This document shows, in pieces, positions 1 through 8,579 of a DNA stretch of 64,000 nucleotides. The DNA is taken from contig WGLV01000014.1 of the NCBI GenBank assembly GCA_016125385.1, positions 23,307 through 87,306 of the forward strand, read 5' to 3'. Source of the DNA: a bacterium. GTDB taxonomy: Bacteria; Hinthialibacterota; Hinthialibacteria; Hinthialibacterales; Hinthialibacteraceae. Numbering within the stretch: the first letter of the stretch is position 1; every line of letters begins with the position of its first letter. The translations under genes and the position numbers were made by a program. The notes beneath the pieces are model-generated. The model ran no database searches, had not been told where the DNA came from, and saw nothing but the letters and a program-made list of their open reading frames with translations.

Positions 1-43
1 ACGATGCGATCAGAGCGATCGCCGCGATGCGAAAGCGAATCAT
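1..43 (-). CDS. Exported protein, N-terminus only (cut by window edge)
   Basis: Only the first 14 codons lie in the window. They read M-I-R-F-R-I-A-A-I-A-L-I-A-S, the start of a signal peptide or membrane anchor. An AGGAG sits 8 bases before the ATG, so the start is well supported. It begins 20 bases after the stop of the ferredoxin-NrfD gene on the same strand and is probably the third gene of that redox operon. By context (inference) it may be another cytochrome or periplasmic redox subunit, but no part of a domain is visible. Confidence 0.6.
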   Translation of the reverse strand, partial: MIRFRIAAIALIAS

Positions 44-63
44 GATGTGTTCTCCTGTTGGAC

Positions 64-2193
64 TCAGCCTTGTTGTTTTTCCGGCGCGGGCAGGACTGGG
101 AATACCGTCACCGCCAACCGGTACATCAGAACCAGCGTCGAGATAAGCCCCGCCGTTACGGCGATCTCCATCAAACTGGGGAAATAGCGCTGGGTTTCAT
201 ACACGGGGTGGAACGCGGTCAGAAAGACGTTGATACGGTTGAGCATCACGCCGCCCACGATCAACGCCGCCGCCGTGAACAGCAACGCGGGCGATTTTCG
301 CACGGTACGGGTGCAGAGCATGACGAAGGGCAGAACCACGCCACCGATCAACTCGACGAGGAACCAGTTGGATTCGGCCGATCCGTTCCATAACAGCGGA
401 ACCGCGTCGCGAATCACCAGATCGCCGATCTTGAAAGCAAGATAAACCGCCAACAGCACCGCTGCGATTTTGGAGAGCGGCGCCAGCAGTTCCATTTCCG
501 GCTTGCGGCCCAATGATTTTGAAGCCCACATCGATTCGAACACCACCATCGGAAAGCCAACGGCGAAAGCCGACAGAAGGAACAGCAGCGGCAGAACCGG
601 CGTATACCACAGCGGGTGAACCTTGCCCGGCGCGATCACCATCAATGCGCCCAGCGACGACTGGTGCATACAGGAGAGCATGACGCCCGCGATGATAAAG
701 ATCCACATGACTTTGGGCAGGGTTGCGTCGGCGATGGAGAGCAGCGTTTCAGCCAGCCCGTTCAACGCCTTTAACGGCCCCGGCAACGCGACGCGGCCCT
801 TAAAGCGCTCAACCGCGATAGGCAGGAATTCGATGTACAGAACGGTCAGATAAAACGATACGCACATGCCTACTTCAAACAGCACGGAATGGCCCGACCA
901 CATCCACGGCATCATGGGATGCCAGACGTTGTAATAGCGCCCGAGGTCGGCGGTTAAACCGATGACCACGAAGGTATAGCCCAGCACCGCTGTGAGAAGC
1001 GCGGGGCGTACCAGCGGGTGGTATTTTTCCTGATGAAAGATGTGAACCAGCGCGGCGGTTGTGAATCCGCCAGCCGCCAGCGCGACGCCGGTGGCGACGT
1101 CGATGGCGATCCATATGCCCCACGGGAACTGGTCGCTCAGATTGGTGGCGGCGCCGATGCCGAAGATGAAACGATACGCCGCCGCGCCCGCGCCGACGAG
1201 GGCGATCGCGATCAGCAGCAGAACGCCGGGCGTGAAGAACGGTTTGGCGACCGGTTCCGGATCGGGGTGATGATGAGCTTGACTTGGATTATGGTTTTTA
1301 ACGGGCGCTTCTTCCGCGCCGTCTTCTTCCTCAGGCTTGCCCAGGCTCATAATCAGCCCGAGTACGCCGAACAGGGCCGCGGGAGGCACGAACCAGCGGA
1401 AGATGCCATGCTGCATTTTTTCGGTGCGCAACGAGGGCGCGACCGCCGCTACCGTGGGGAGGTGAAGTTCTTCAAAGGGTTTGTTGGAGACATACAACCA
1501 CGATGTGCCGCCGGCTTCATGTTCGCCGTATACTTTATTGACATACTGATCCGGCTCGGCGCCGATCTTTCCATGAGCCAGGGTCAGCAGGTCTTTTTTC
1601 TTGCCGAATGTCAGGCATTGCGGCGGGCATACCTCCACGCAGGCCGGAACGCCGCCGTCCTTGATGCGGTCATAGCACAGGTTGCACTTCTGCACCTTGG
1701 GCGCCAGCGGTTCATTGTATTGATAGGCGGGTATCTGAAAGGGGCAGGCCACCATACAGTAGCGGCATCCCATGCAGCGATCGGGGTCGTAGATCACCGC
1801 GCCGGTTTCCGTCTTGGTGAAAGCAGTGACGAGGCAGGCTGAATAACACGCCGGTTCATCACAATGAAAACACTGGTATTTCACAAAGACGGGTTTTTCG
1901 CTGCCTTCCGGCGGATCGGTTTTGTTAACGACGGTGTAGTGACCGCCGTCGGGCCGCCGGAAGAGGTCGAATACTTCCTTCTCTTCAAATGAGGCCAGCG
2001 TCTGGGTTGGAAGATGATTGGATTCATTGCAGGCCCATTCGCACTTTCTGCATCCGATGCACTGGCTGACATCGGTCAGGACGCCGAACGCGTCGCCTGA
2101 ATCCCCCCTGGTTTCGGAAGCGAAAAGAGGGCCGCCCGCCACGCAGGTAGCCCCCATTGTCGCCGCCGTCTGAAAGAAACTTCGTCGATCCAT
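64..2193 (-). CDS. Ferredoxin-NrfD fusion, quinone-linked redox membrane protein (HybA-HybB-like)
   Basis: This protein of about 709 residues is a natural fusion of two subunits that are usually separate. The N-terminus has a Tat-type signal (D-R-R-S-F-F near residue 2). Four cysteine groups then follow: C-I-G-C-R-K-C-E-W-A-C near residue 45, a C-x2-C-x4-C-x3-C group, C-M-G-C-R-Y-C-M-V-A-C, and a last group ending P-A-C-V-E-V-C-P. This is the four [4Fe-4S] layout of HybA/PsrB/NrfC proteins. A transmembrane helix of HybA type and an NrfD/HybB-like multi-helix domain follow, a family that exchanges electrons with quinones. HybA plus HybB would have about the same total length. I chose the ATG at 2193 because GGGAG lies 7 bases before it; a GTG at 2211 is possible. 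The gene lies 45 bases after the multiheme cytochrome b gene and probably passes electrons between the quinone pool and that protein. Confidence 0.9.
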   Translation of the reverse strand: MDRRSFFQTAATMGATCVAGGPLFASETRGDSGDAFGVLTDVSQCIGCRKCEWACNESNHLPTQTLASFEEKEVFDLFRRPDGGHYTVVNKTDPPEGSEKPVFVKYQCFHCDEPACYSACLVTAFTKTETGAVIYDPDRCMGCRYCMVACPFQIPAYQYNEPLAPKVQKCNLCYDRIKDGGVPACVEVCPPQCLTFGKKKDLLTLAHGKIGAEPDQYVNKVYGEHEAGGTSWLYVSNKPFEELHLPTVAAVAPSLRTEKMQHGIFRWFVPPAALFGVLGLIMSLGKPEEEDGAEEAPVKNHNPSQAHHHPDPEPVAKPFFTPGVLLLIAIALVGAGAAAYRFIFGIGAATNLSDQFPWGIWIAIDVATGVALAAGGFTTAALVHIFHQEKYHPLVRPALLTAVLGYTFVVIGLTADLGRYYNVWHPMMPWMWSGHSVLFEVGMCVSFYLTVLYIEFLPIAVERFKGRVALPGPLKALNGLAETLLSIADATLPKVMWIFIIAGVMLSCMHQSSLGALMVIAPGKVHPLWYTPVLPLLFLLSAFAVGFPMVVFESMWASKSLGRKPEMELLAPLSKIAAVLLAVYLAFKIGDLVIRDAVPLLWNGSAESNWFLVELIGGVVLPFVMLCTRTVRKSPALLFTAAALIVGGVMLNRINVFLTAFHPVYETQRYFPSLMEIAVTAGLISTLVLMYRLAVTVFPVLPAPEKQQG

Positions 2194-2238
2194 TTTGCCG
2201 CTCCCGTCCACTTCGGGGCGGCGAAGAGTCGTACTATT

Positions 2239-4176
2239 CTACCGCGGCTCTTCGTCCGAAGTGGCGCTGTTGTCTTCAATGATGTCTTGATCATTCAACC
2301 GCTCGAATTCAAGCGGGTGACGATTCTTCAAATGATGTAACGTCATTCGGCCGTTCAGCCAGGTTACGCTCATCGGGTATTCTTCGGGATGGAAGATCAC
2401 GAAGAAGAAATGCCACACTACGATGGCCAGCGTCGCCAATATAGCCTCATAGTAGTGTATTCTTTCCGCGATGTCGATGAGCCATTTGGGCATGTACTCA
2501 AAAGAAAGGATGGGGAACCAGAGAATCAGGCCGGTTACCGCCATGATAATGACGCCCCAGATCAGCGCCCAGAATTCCATTTTTTCGGTGTAGTCATAGC
2601 GGTCGAATTTGGGCGGTTCATTGCGCTTGCCCAGATAAAACGCGAGATGCTGATAGACATGGGTCAGGTCGCGTGGACGCGGCATGAAGGCGATGACTTC
2701 AGAGCGGCCGCGGCGGGTGCAGAGCATGTAGACGCCATACATGAACGATACGATTATCAGACCCACGCCGTTGATGCGGTGGATCGTGCCGCGGACGGAT
2801 TCAGTAAAGCCGATGTACGACAAGCCGGTTACCCACCATGAATTCGGCGACAGTAAGGCGAAGCCCGTAATGGAGAGCATGATAAAGGTAAACGTCAGCA
2901 CCACGTGACAGAAGATTTCAAAGTTGGTAAAGCGCCGGTATGACTTCATCCCCTTTTCCTGGCGGAACTTTTCTTTCAGCAGCGCCCACAGGATCACGCC
3001 GTTGTGCAACAACATGCCGCCAATGACCAGGATAATCAGGGGGATGTAAATGCGTGGAACCCACGCCACGATGGAGGAAGACCTGAGCGTAACCACCGAG
3101 TGAATCGGCGCGGCCAGTACGTTGGCGCTGATGCCTTCGTGGCATTTACCGCAGGTTTCGACGAGACGCTCGGGACTGACCGTCGAACGCGGATCGCTGG
3201 GCGGAAGAATGAGGTGGTTGCCGTGGCAACTGGCGCAGTTCGCGGCTTTGGTGGAGCCGCCCTTCATCGCCAGACCGTGATAACTTTCGAAATAATTCGT
3301 CACTTTCTGAGTGGCGATGTTGTACTTTTCGTTGATAACGATGGAGGAGTGGCAGCGCGCGCAGGTGTTGCCCGCCACGTTGAAGAACGAGACCGGTGAG
3401 CGGGGGTCGTTCGTACGGTAAATGGCGTGTTCGCCGTGGCAGTCGGTGCAGATCGGCGCGTCTTTATGGCCATACATCGCCGATTCGCCGTGAATGCTTT
3501 GCAGGTATTGTTCGCTCTCGACCTTGTGGCATTGGCCGCAGGTTTTGGGCACATTCATGAAGTTCGTGCGCGATTCTGGATCACGAAGCGGTTTGATGTC
3601 GTGAGCGCCGTGACACTGGATGCAGGAAGGCGCTTTTTCATTGCCCGCCGCCAGTTCCTTAGCGTGGACGCTTTCCTGAAACAGCGCTTCACGCTGGAAG
3701 ATGTCGGTTTTGTATTCCGACATGATCGCGGGATCTGAGTGGCATTTTCCGCAGGTATTGGCGATGTTGAAATGATTGGTTCTGGAATCGCGGTTATCGG
3801 CGGGAAGAATGCCGTGCGGTTCGCCGTGGCAATCGAGGCACTTCGGTCCTTTTTCATCTTTGTGGACGGAAGTAACCAGTTTTTCATTCGCCTCATGACA
3901 ACTGGAGCAATCGACCTTGGGAAGCGGGTCGTCATGGGGGAGTTCTTCAACTGAACTATGGCAGTCAACGCAGCTTAACCCACTGTGAATCGAGGCGTCA
4001 AAGCGTTCCGGATCGATGTACATGGACGTTTCAACGCCGTCCAGTTCGCCGGTCATGTCCTTTTCGCCGTGACATTCGAGACAGGTATTGTTGTCGCTGA
4101 CGTCTTGAGCGGATGTGGAAAAGCAGAAAACCAATGAGATAACAGCGAGAAGCAGAATGAAGTGATGCCGTTTCAT
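2239..4176 (-). CDS. Undecaheme cytochrome c fused to a cytochrome-b-type membrane domain
   Basis: About 645 residues. A signal peptide (M-K-R-H-H-F then a hydrophobic run) is followed by eleven CxxCH c-heme sites between residues 32 and about 345 (for example C-L-E-C-H, C-V-D-C-H, C-S-S-C-H, C-G-Q-C-H, C-A-S-C-H). The C-terminal 270 residues hold about five membrane helices, with histidines in or beside several helices, as in b561/formate dehydrogenase gamma-type cytochromes b. The protein would connect membrane quinol to periplasmic c hemes. I prefer the ATG at 4176 because the signal peptide starts there; an upstream TTG at 4218 would add 14 unlikely residues. It is the first gene of the leftward operon. 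The role in extracellular or periplasmic electron transfer is inferred from domains and neighbours; the electron acceptor is unknown. Confidence 0.9.
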   Translation of the reverse strand: MKRHHFILLLAVISLVFCFSTSAQDVSDNNTCLECHGEKDMTGELDGVETSMYIDPERFDASIHSGLSCVDCHSSVEELPHDDPLPKVDCSSCHEANEKLVTSVHKDEKGPKCLDCHGEPHGILPADNRDSRTNHFNIANTCGKCHSDPAIMSEYKTDIFQREALFQESVHAKELAAGNEKAPSCIQCHGAHDIKPLRDPESRTNFMNVPKTCGQCHKVESEQYLQSIHGESAMYGHKDAPICTDCHGEHAIYRTNDPRSPVSFFNVAGNTCARCHSSIVINEKYNIATQKVTNYFESYHGLAMKGGSTKAANCASCHGNHLILPPSDPRSTVSPERLVETCGKCHEGISANVLAAPIHSVVTLRSSSIVAWVPRIYIPLIILVIGGMLLHNGVILWALLKEKFRQEKGMKSYRRFTNFEIFCHVVLTFTFIMLSITGFALLSPNSWWVTGLSYIGFTESVRGTIHRINGVGLIIVSFMYGVYMLCTRRGRSEVIAFMPRPRDLTHVYQHLAFYLGKRNEPPKFDRYDYTEKMEFWALIWGVIIMAVTGLILWFPILSFEYMPKWLIDIAERIHYYEAILATLAIVVWHFFFVIFHPEEYPMSVTWLNGRMTLHHLKNRHPLEFERLNDQDIIEDNSATSDEEPR

Positions 4177-4613
4177 GTTGTCGTTCGCAACCTTCCTGCG
4201 GAGGATGTGTCTGTACAAGAGTATATGGCTAAATAGCTAAAAATGTGAATAGTTGGATGAAATAAAATCTTGAAAATCTCCTGCTTTTTTTGCTTGATAA
4301 TGATGACCAAAATAATCGAGTATATGTTTATATATCCTGTCTTTTTGATGAACCTGATTTAAGCAGGATTTAATAATTATTGACTTGGATGTGGGATTGA
4401 GCGCATTTTTAAAAATAAAATAGTTTATAAAATATATAAAATTCCTTAAAAATCAGCGAGTTAGAAAATTTGACCTTTTTAGGAAAAAAATCGAAAAATA
4501 GGCTTTAATCTGTTGCCAGATGTGGGAGAATTGTGGTAAATGTATTATTAGATGAATAGCTAACCAGCGATGCTTTTTTACGTCGCCACCCGATTATAGG
4601 TATTTTTCTAACG
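4177..4613. other. AT-rich divergent intergenic region
   Basis: This stretch of about 440 bases separates the two divergent cytochrome operons and is far more AT-rich than the genes beside it, with long A/T runs near 4400-4500. It must hold the promoters of both operons. I see a short inverted repeat, G-C-T-A-A-A-T-A-G-C, near 4229-4238, and TCCTGC/GCAGGA half-sites near 4278 and 4364. I could not pick a convincing -35/-10 pair. No open frame in it looks like a gene. Confidence 0.6.
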
Positions 4614-6521
4614 ATGAATCTGAATCGTTTTCTGCATCGATCGACTTTCCTCGCCGCGCTGTTCCTCGCGTCGCCCGCTTTCGCCCGGATTGATATCGTG
4701 GCGGTTTCGCCTCGGGCCGCAGGGCTCTCAGCGGATGATCTGTTCGTCGAAACCTCTTCGGGTCTGCACGTCGCGGGGCTGGGCGAGAAAGTGTATCTTC
4801 GCGCTTCGGCCAATCAGACCGGCGCGACGCTGTCGGATATTCAATGGACGCTGACCAAGAAGCCAAGCGGATCGGCGGTTGATTTTGTAATTAACGGTCA
4901 AACGATGACCGCTTTCGTTCCCGATAAAACCGGCGAATATCAGGTCGCGCTGTCCGCGAAATCATCCAGCGGCGCCACGCTCAACGAGACGGTGCGAGTC
5001 GTGGGCGGAACTTATGACGGGGCGGGGAATCTGACCGATGCGCCTCCCGGTTTGCAGTGCGCGCTCTGTCATACCGATAACGCGAAGGGTTGGCTTAAGA
5101 CCAATCACGCTCATGTGCTTGAAAACCACCTGAACGGGATGCGGTCCGATCAGTACGACGAATCATGTTTCGCCTGTCACACCACCGGTTTTCATGCCGA
5201 GGGCGGCATCGCCAATAAAGGATTCACCGACCGCGTCGACGAAGCGGGGCTGACTCTCGCCGATCTCGCCGATCAGGTGAATGAAGCGTATCGCCTCAAT
5301 CATGACAAAGATCCGGGGAACGATGTCGCCTACTATGACATGCTGCCGAATTCCGTAAAGCAAATGGCGAACGCGCAGTGTGAAATGTGTCATGGTCCCG
5401 GCAGCCAGCACCTGGGTAATACCGCCAACATCGAAAAACCCTGGCATTCCAATTCATGCCTGCGTTGTCACGACGCGAAAGGCTTCTCGAAAGATCTCGA
5501 AACCGAGCATCAGCCTTACGCGGCGGGACCCAACCTCCACACTCAGCCGACCGCGATATTCCAGACCGCTCCAGCGCTGCTTCAGACCGCCTGCGCGAAA
5601 TGCCACTCGGCCGAGGGCTTCGTGACTCTTGCGGTTGAGGGCGGAACGGTCAGTCAGCTCAGCCCCAAGACGCAGCCGCACGGCGTAACCTGCGCCGCCT
5701 GCCACGATCCGCATGACTCCAGCCACCCCAACCAGCTGCGTACCGTCGCGGCGGTTACGCTTGACAGTGGGCAGCAGTTCGACGGCGGCGGAAAAGGCAA
5801 CCTTTGCGCCAACTGCCATCAATCACGCGTACCCTCCGATCTGGAGAATTACATTCAATCGAGTTCAAACGGCCCTCACTTCGCCCCGCAGGCCGACATC
5901 ATGATGGGCGTTAACGTCTGGACCTATGGTGAAGAACCCAAACGCCGCGAATCGGTGCATCAGGAAGTCGTTCAAGACACCTGCGTCGCCTGTCACATGG
6001 CGCGCGTTCCGCATGACGGCTGGACCGATGAAAGCGGCGTGGTGATGGGCGGTCACAGTTTCCTGATCCGTTCGCGGGTGAGCGAAGCGGATAATCATCA
6101 AAACGCCTGCACGCCGTGCCACCTCACCATGAAGTCGCTCGACCGCGTTCTGACCACTGGCCGGGATTATGACGGCGACGGCGTAAAAGAAGGCGTTCAA
6201 TCGGAAGTGAAGGGATTGATGATTCGCATCGGTCAGATTCTGGCGGATCGCTATCCCGGCGTTACCGTGGCGGAAGACGGCGCGCTCAATGTGACGGCCA
6301 GTCTTTACCAGAAGATGACTTTCGATGAGAAAGCGGCCGTGTACAACGTCCATATGTTCTACCGCGACGGCAGTTTTGGCATTCACAACGCCAGCCTGAC
6401 CGTCGAGACGCTGCAGAAGACGTACGGCGCCATCGCCGGAACTTCATTCGCGGCGGAGTTTCCAAAAGCGTACATCATTGGCAGCACCGGCATCGAAGAT
6501 TGGCCGGCGCATATCGAATAA
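4614..6521 (+). CDS. Nonaheme cytochrome c with N-terminal Ig-like domain
   Basis: The protein has 635 residues and a clear signal peptide ending at A-S-P-A-F-A. Residues about 25-135 look like a beta-sandwich Ig/PKD-type domain without cysteines. Nine CxxCH sites follow: C-A-L-C-H, C-F-A-C-H, C-E-M-C-H, C-L-R-C-H, C-A-K-C-H, C-A-A-C-H, C-A-N-C-H, C-V-A-C-H and C-T-P-C-H. The C-E-M-C-H-G-P-G motif is typical of cytochrome c554-type heme packing and recurs in the next gene. It should be a secreted, heme-rich electron carrier in the periplasm or at the cell surface. It is the first gene of the rightward operon, 22 bases before the tetraheme gene. No catalytic site of a known reductase is evident. 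The ribosome site before 4614 is weak, but the signal peptide fixes the start. Confidence 0.88.
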   Translation: MNLNRFLHRSTFLAALFLASPAFARIDIVAVSPRAAGLSADDLFVETSSGLHVAGLGEKVYLRASANQTGATLSDIQWTLTKKPSGSAVDFVINGQTMTAFVPDKTGEYQVALSAKSSSGATLNETVRVVGGTYDGAGNLTDAPPGLQCALCHTDNAKGWLKTNHAHVLENHLNGMRSDQYDESCFACHTTGFHAEGGIANKGFTDRVDEAGLTLADLADQVNEAYRLNHDKDPGNDVAYYDMLPNSVKQMANAQCEMCHGPGSQHLGNTANIEKPWHSNSCLRCHDAKGFSKDLETEHQPYAAGPNLHTQPTAIFQTAPALLQTACAKCHSAEGFVTLAVEGGTVSQLSPKTQPHGVTCAACHDPHDSSHPNQLRTVAAVTLDSGQQFDGGGKGNLCANCHQSRVPSDLENYIQSSSNGPHFAPQADIMMGVNVWTYGEEPKRRESVHQEVVQDTCVACHMARVPHDGWTDESGVVMGGHSFLIRSRVSEADNHQNACTPCHLTMKSLDRVLTTGRDYDGDGVKEGVQSEVKGLMIRIGQILADRYPGVTVAEDGALNVTASLYQKMTFDEKAAVYNVHMFYRDGSFGIHNASLTVETLQKTYGAIAGTSFAAEFPKAYIIGSTGIEDWPAHIE

Positions 6522-6543
6522 GTTTAAGCAAGGAGACAGCAAC

Positions 6544-7116
6544 ATGAAACGGCTTCTTATCCTGGGACTCATTGTTGGAACCGCGGGATTACTTCTCTTT
6601 CCCGCTCAGCCAAGCGTCAGCGACGAAGCGGACGACATCGCTTTCGTTGGCGCGGCCAAGTGCAAAATGTGCCATAACAAATCCAGTTCGGGCAAGTTTT
6701 ATGACGACTGGGAAGCGGGCCCCCACGCCAAGGCTTTTGAAGTTCTGAAAGACGACGAAAAGAAAGACCCCAAATGCCTGAAATGCCACACCACCGGCTA
6801 TGGCATGAAGGACGGTTTCGTCAGTCTGGAAGAAACCGAGAAAATGGCGGGCGTTCAGTGTGAAATGTGCCACGGCCCCGGCGAAAAGCACATCAAATCG
6901 AAAAAAGATAACGTGATTCCGCACGTCTGGAAGCCGGTCGAAGAGACCTGCAAAAAGTGCCATAACGAAGAAAATCCCAACTGGGATCCGAATCGCTACA
7001 CTGACGCGGACGGCAACAAGACGGGCTTCGATTACAAGCAGGCCGTAAAGAAGATCAATCACGGCGCCGTTTTTGAAGCCATTGGCAAAAAGCCCCCGAT
7101 GACGGGCGATCTGTAA
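6544..7116 (+). CDS. Tetraheme cytochrome c, c554-like
   Basis: The protein has 190 residues: a signal peptide, then four CxxCH sites (C-K-M-C-H, C-L-K-C-H, C-E-M-C-H, C-K-K-C-H). The spacing and the C-E-M-C-H-G-P-G-E-K-H segment match the cytochrome c554 family, small periplasmic carriers that shuttle electrons between larger complexes. The start at 6544 is set by AAGGAGA 8 bases upstream; an in-frame extension to 6478 would run through the end of the previous gene and has no signal peptide. It probably links the inner-membrane quinol module to the outer-membrane conduit downstream (inference from gene order). Confidence 0.9.
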   Translation: MKRLLILGLIVGTAGLLLFPAQPSVSDEADDIAFVGAAKCKMCHNKSSSGKFYDDWEAGPHAKAFEVLKDDEKKDPKCLKCHTTGYGMKDGFVSLEETEKMAGVQCEMCHGPGEKHIKSKKDNVIPHVWKPVEETCKKCHNEENPNWDPNRYTDADGNKTGFDYKQAVKKINHGAVFEAIGKKPPMTGDL

Positions 7117-7183
7117 TTCGATACGCCGGATCAGAACACGGTTTGTTGTTACCACCATTACGGTTTGAGAGTGCGCAGCGGGA

Positions 7184-8578
7184 ATGATCAGACGAAACCA
7201 ACCTATGTGGATCGCACTTTTTCTGTTCGGTCTCGCCGGAGCGATGTTCGCTCCGGCGGGCTGGGCGGAAGAAGCGGATGGCGCCGTAGCCGACGCCACC
7301 GGGCAATCGGTGTTTTCTTCGGCGAAATTGTCGGGATCGCTCAGTTCAACCTATTACTTCCGTGAGCGGAACGGCGATACCGATAATGATTTTTACAACT
7401 TCTTCTCGGCTCGCCTTGATGATGTTGTAAAAGATCGAGTCGACGTCGGCATGTCGTTCTACTGGCATGAAGACCTCGATGGAACCACCGGCTCTTCGAA
7501 ACGGTGGGATCCGTTTCTGGATATCGACCAGGCGGGCAATGAAGACTTCCGTCTCTTTACCGCCTATATGACGATCAAGCAGCTGGTCTTTGACGACAGT
7601 TACCTGCGCGTCGGGCGTCAATATCTGGAAGACATCGATAACGCTCATTTCGACGGCGCGACGTATTACTTCTCGCCCGTCGACAAGTTGGGCGTGACTT
7701 TATTCGGCGGCGTGCCGGTGGCGTTTTATTCGGATACTGACGGCGACCTGTTTTATGGCGCCAGCGTCGATTACCGGTTCTCAGACCGGAGCCGCGCGGC
7801 CGTCCGGTATTATCGCTACGACGCCGAGCCATTTCAGGATGATCTGTTGACCCTCGAAATGTGGAATCAGATCTTTCCGTGGTTGATGAGTCATGATGAA
7901 TTCTCGCTGTTGAACGGTGAACCGTACATTTATAACGGCGACATCTACGCGCGATGCGAGGCGATCGACCTCGACGTGATGGTGAAGGCGGTCCACATGT
8001 TCGCCACTATCTCCGACTCGACGATCAACTTCAATCCGTATTTCCCCTTGCTGAACAGCTATGAACCGTTTGACTATATTTCGTTGTACATGGTCAAAGG
8101 GGTTTCGGATCTGTTGAGCCTGACGGGCGGCGTCGACTATCGCCAGGCGGAGGATTCAGGCACGGTCACCGAAACGACGAATCGCGACTACTGGCGCGGG
8201 ACGGTCGGAGTGGAGATTTATCCCACGAAGCAACTGACCCTCAGCGCCAACGCTGAATTCTGGAACGCGAACCCCAACGATGAATTCACCGGATTTTCCG
8301 GCGAAATCGAATACCGGCCCGCGAAACAGTGGACCCTGACCGCCGGCGCCGAATACGGCGAGTACGTTCAGGAATACCGCGACGAGTTTCTGCTGTTCTT
8401 CGGCGAAGAACGCGTCTTCCGCATCACCCCCGACGTAATCACCTATTACGCCAGCGTGAAGTGGCAGCCGTGTGAACGCGCTTACACCAAGGCGACCTTC
8501 GAGTACGAGGTGGAAGACGGCATTTACGATAACGACGAGTGGTTTGCATTCAGGCTTCAGGCAGGGGTGAATTTCTAA
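7184..8578 (+). CDS. Outer-membrane beta-barrel porin of a cytochrome conduit
   Basis: The protein has 464 residues and a signal peptide ending near A-G-W-A. The mature part alternates polar and hydrophobic residues in repeated short strands with many aromatic girdle residues (Y-Y-F, W-Y-W-like pairs, Y-Y-R-Y), ending in a typical barrel C-terminus, G-V-N-F. It has no heme motifs. Barrels set between multiheme cytochrome genes are the hallmark of porin-cytochrome conduits (MtrB, OmbB and ExtI are functional analogues); I see no detailed similarity to any one of them. The gene ends one base before the next start, so the barrel and the undecaheme lipoprotein are almost certainly translated together. 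The start is ATG 7184 or ATG 7205; neither has a strong ribosome site. Confidence 0.8.
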   Translation: MIRRNQPMWIALFLFGLAGAMFAPAGWAEEADGAVADATGQSVFSSAKLSGSLSSTYYFRERNGDTDNDFYNFFSARLDDVVKDRVDVGMSFYWHEDLDGTTGSSKRWDPFLDIDQAGNEDFRLFTAYMTIKQLVFDDSYLRVGRQYLEDIDNAHFDGATYYFSPVDKLGVTLFGGVPVAFYSDTDGDLFYGASVDYRFSDRSRAAVRYYRYDAEPFQDDLLTLEMWNQIFPWLMSHDEFSLLNGEPYIYNGDIYARCEAIDLDVMVKAVHMFATISDSTINFNPYFPLLNSYEPFDYISLYMVKGVSDLLSLTGGVDYRQAEDSGTVTETTNRDYWRGTVGVEIYPTKQLTLSANAEFWNANPNDEFTGFSGEIEYRPAKQWTLTAGAEYGEYVQEYRDEFLLFFGEERVFRITPDVITYYASVKWQPCERAYTKATFEYEVEDGIYDNDEWFAFRLQAGVNF

Positions 8579-8579
8579 G

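Noticed and set aside
1018..1842. Long plus-strand frame opposite the ferredoxin-NrfD gene
   Set aside because: It mirrors a well-supported gene, has no ribosome site, and its composition (many Arg/Gly/Ala, no recognisable motif) is typical of an antisense shadow.
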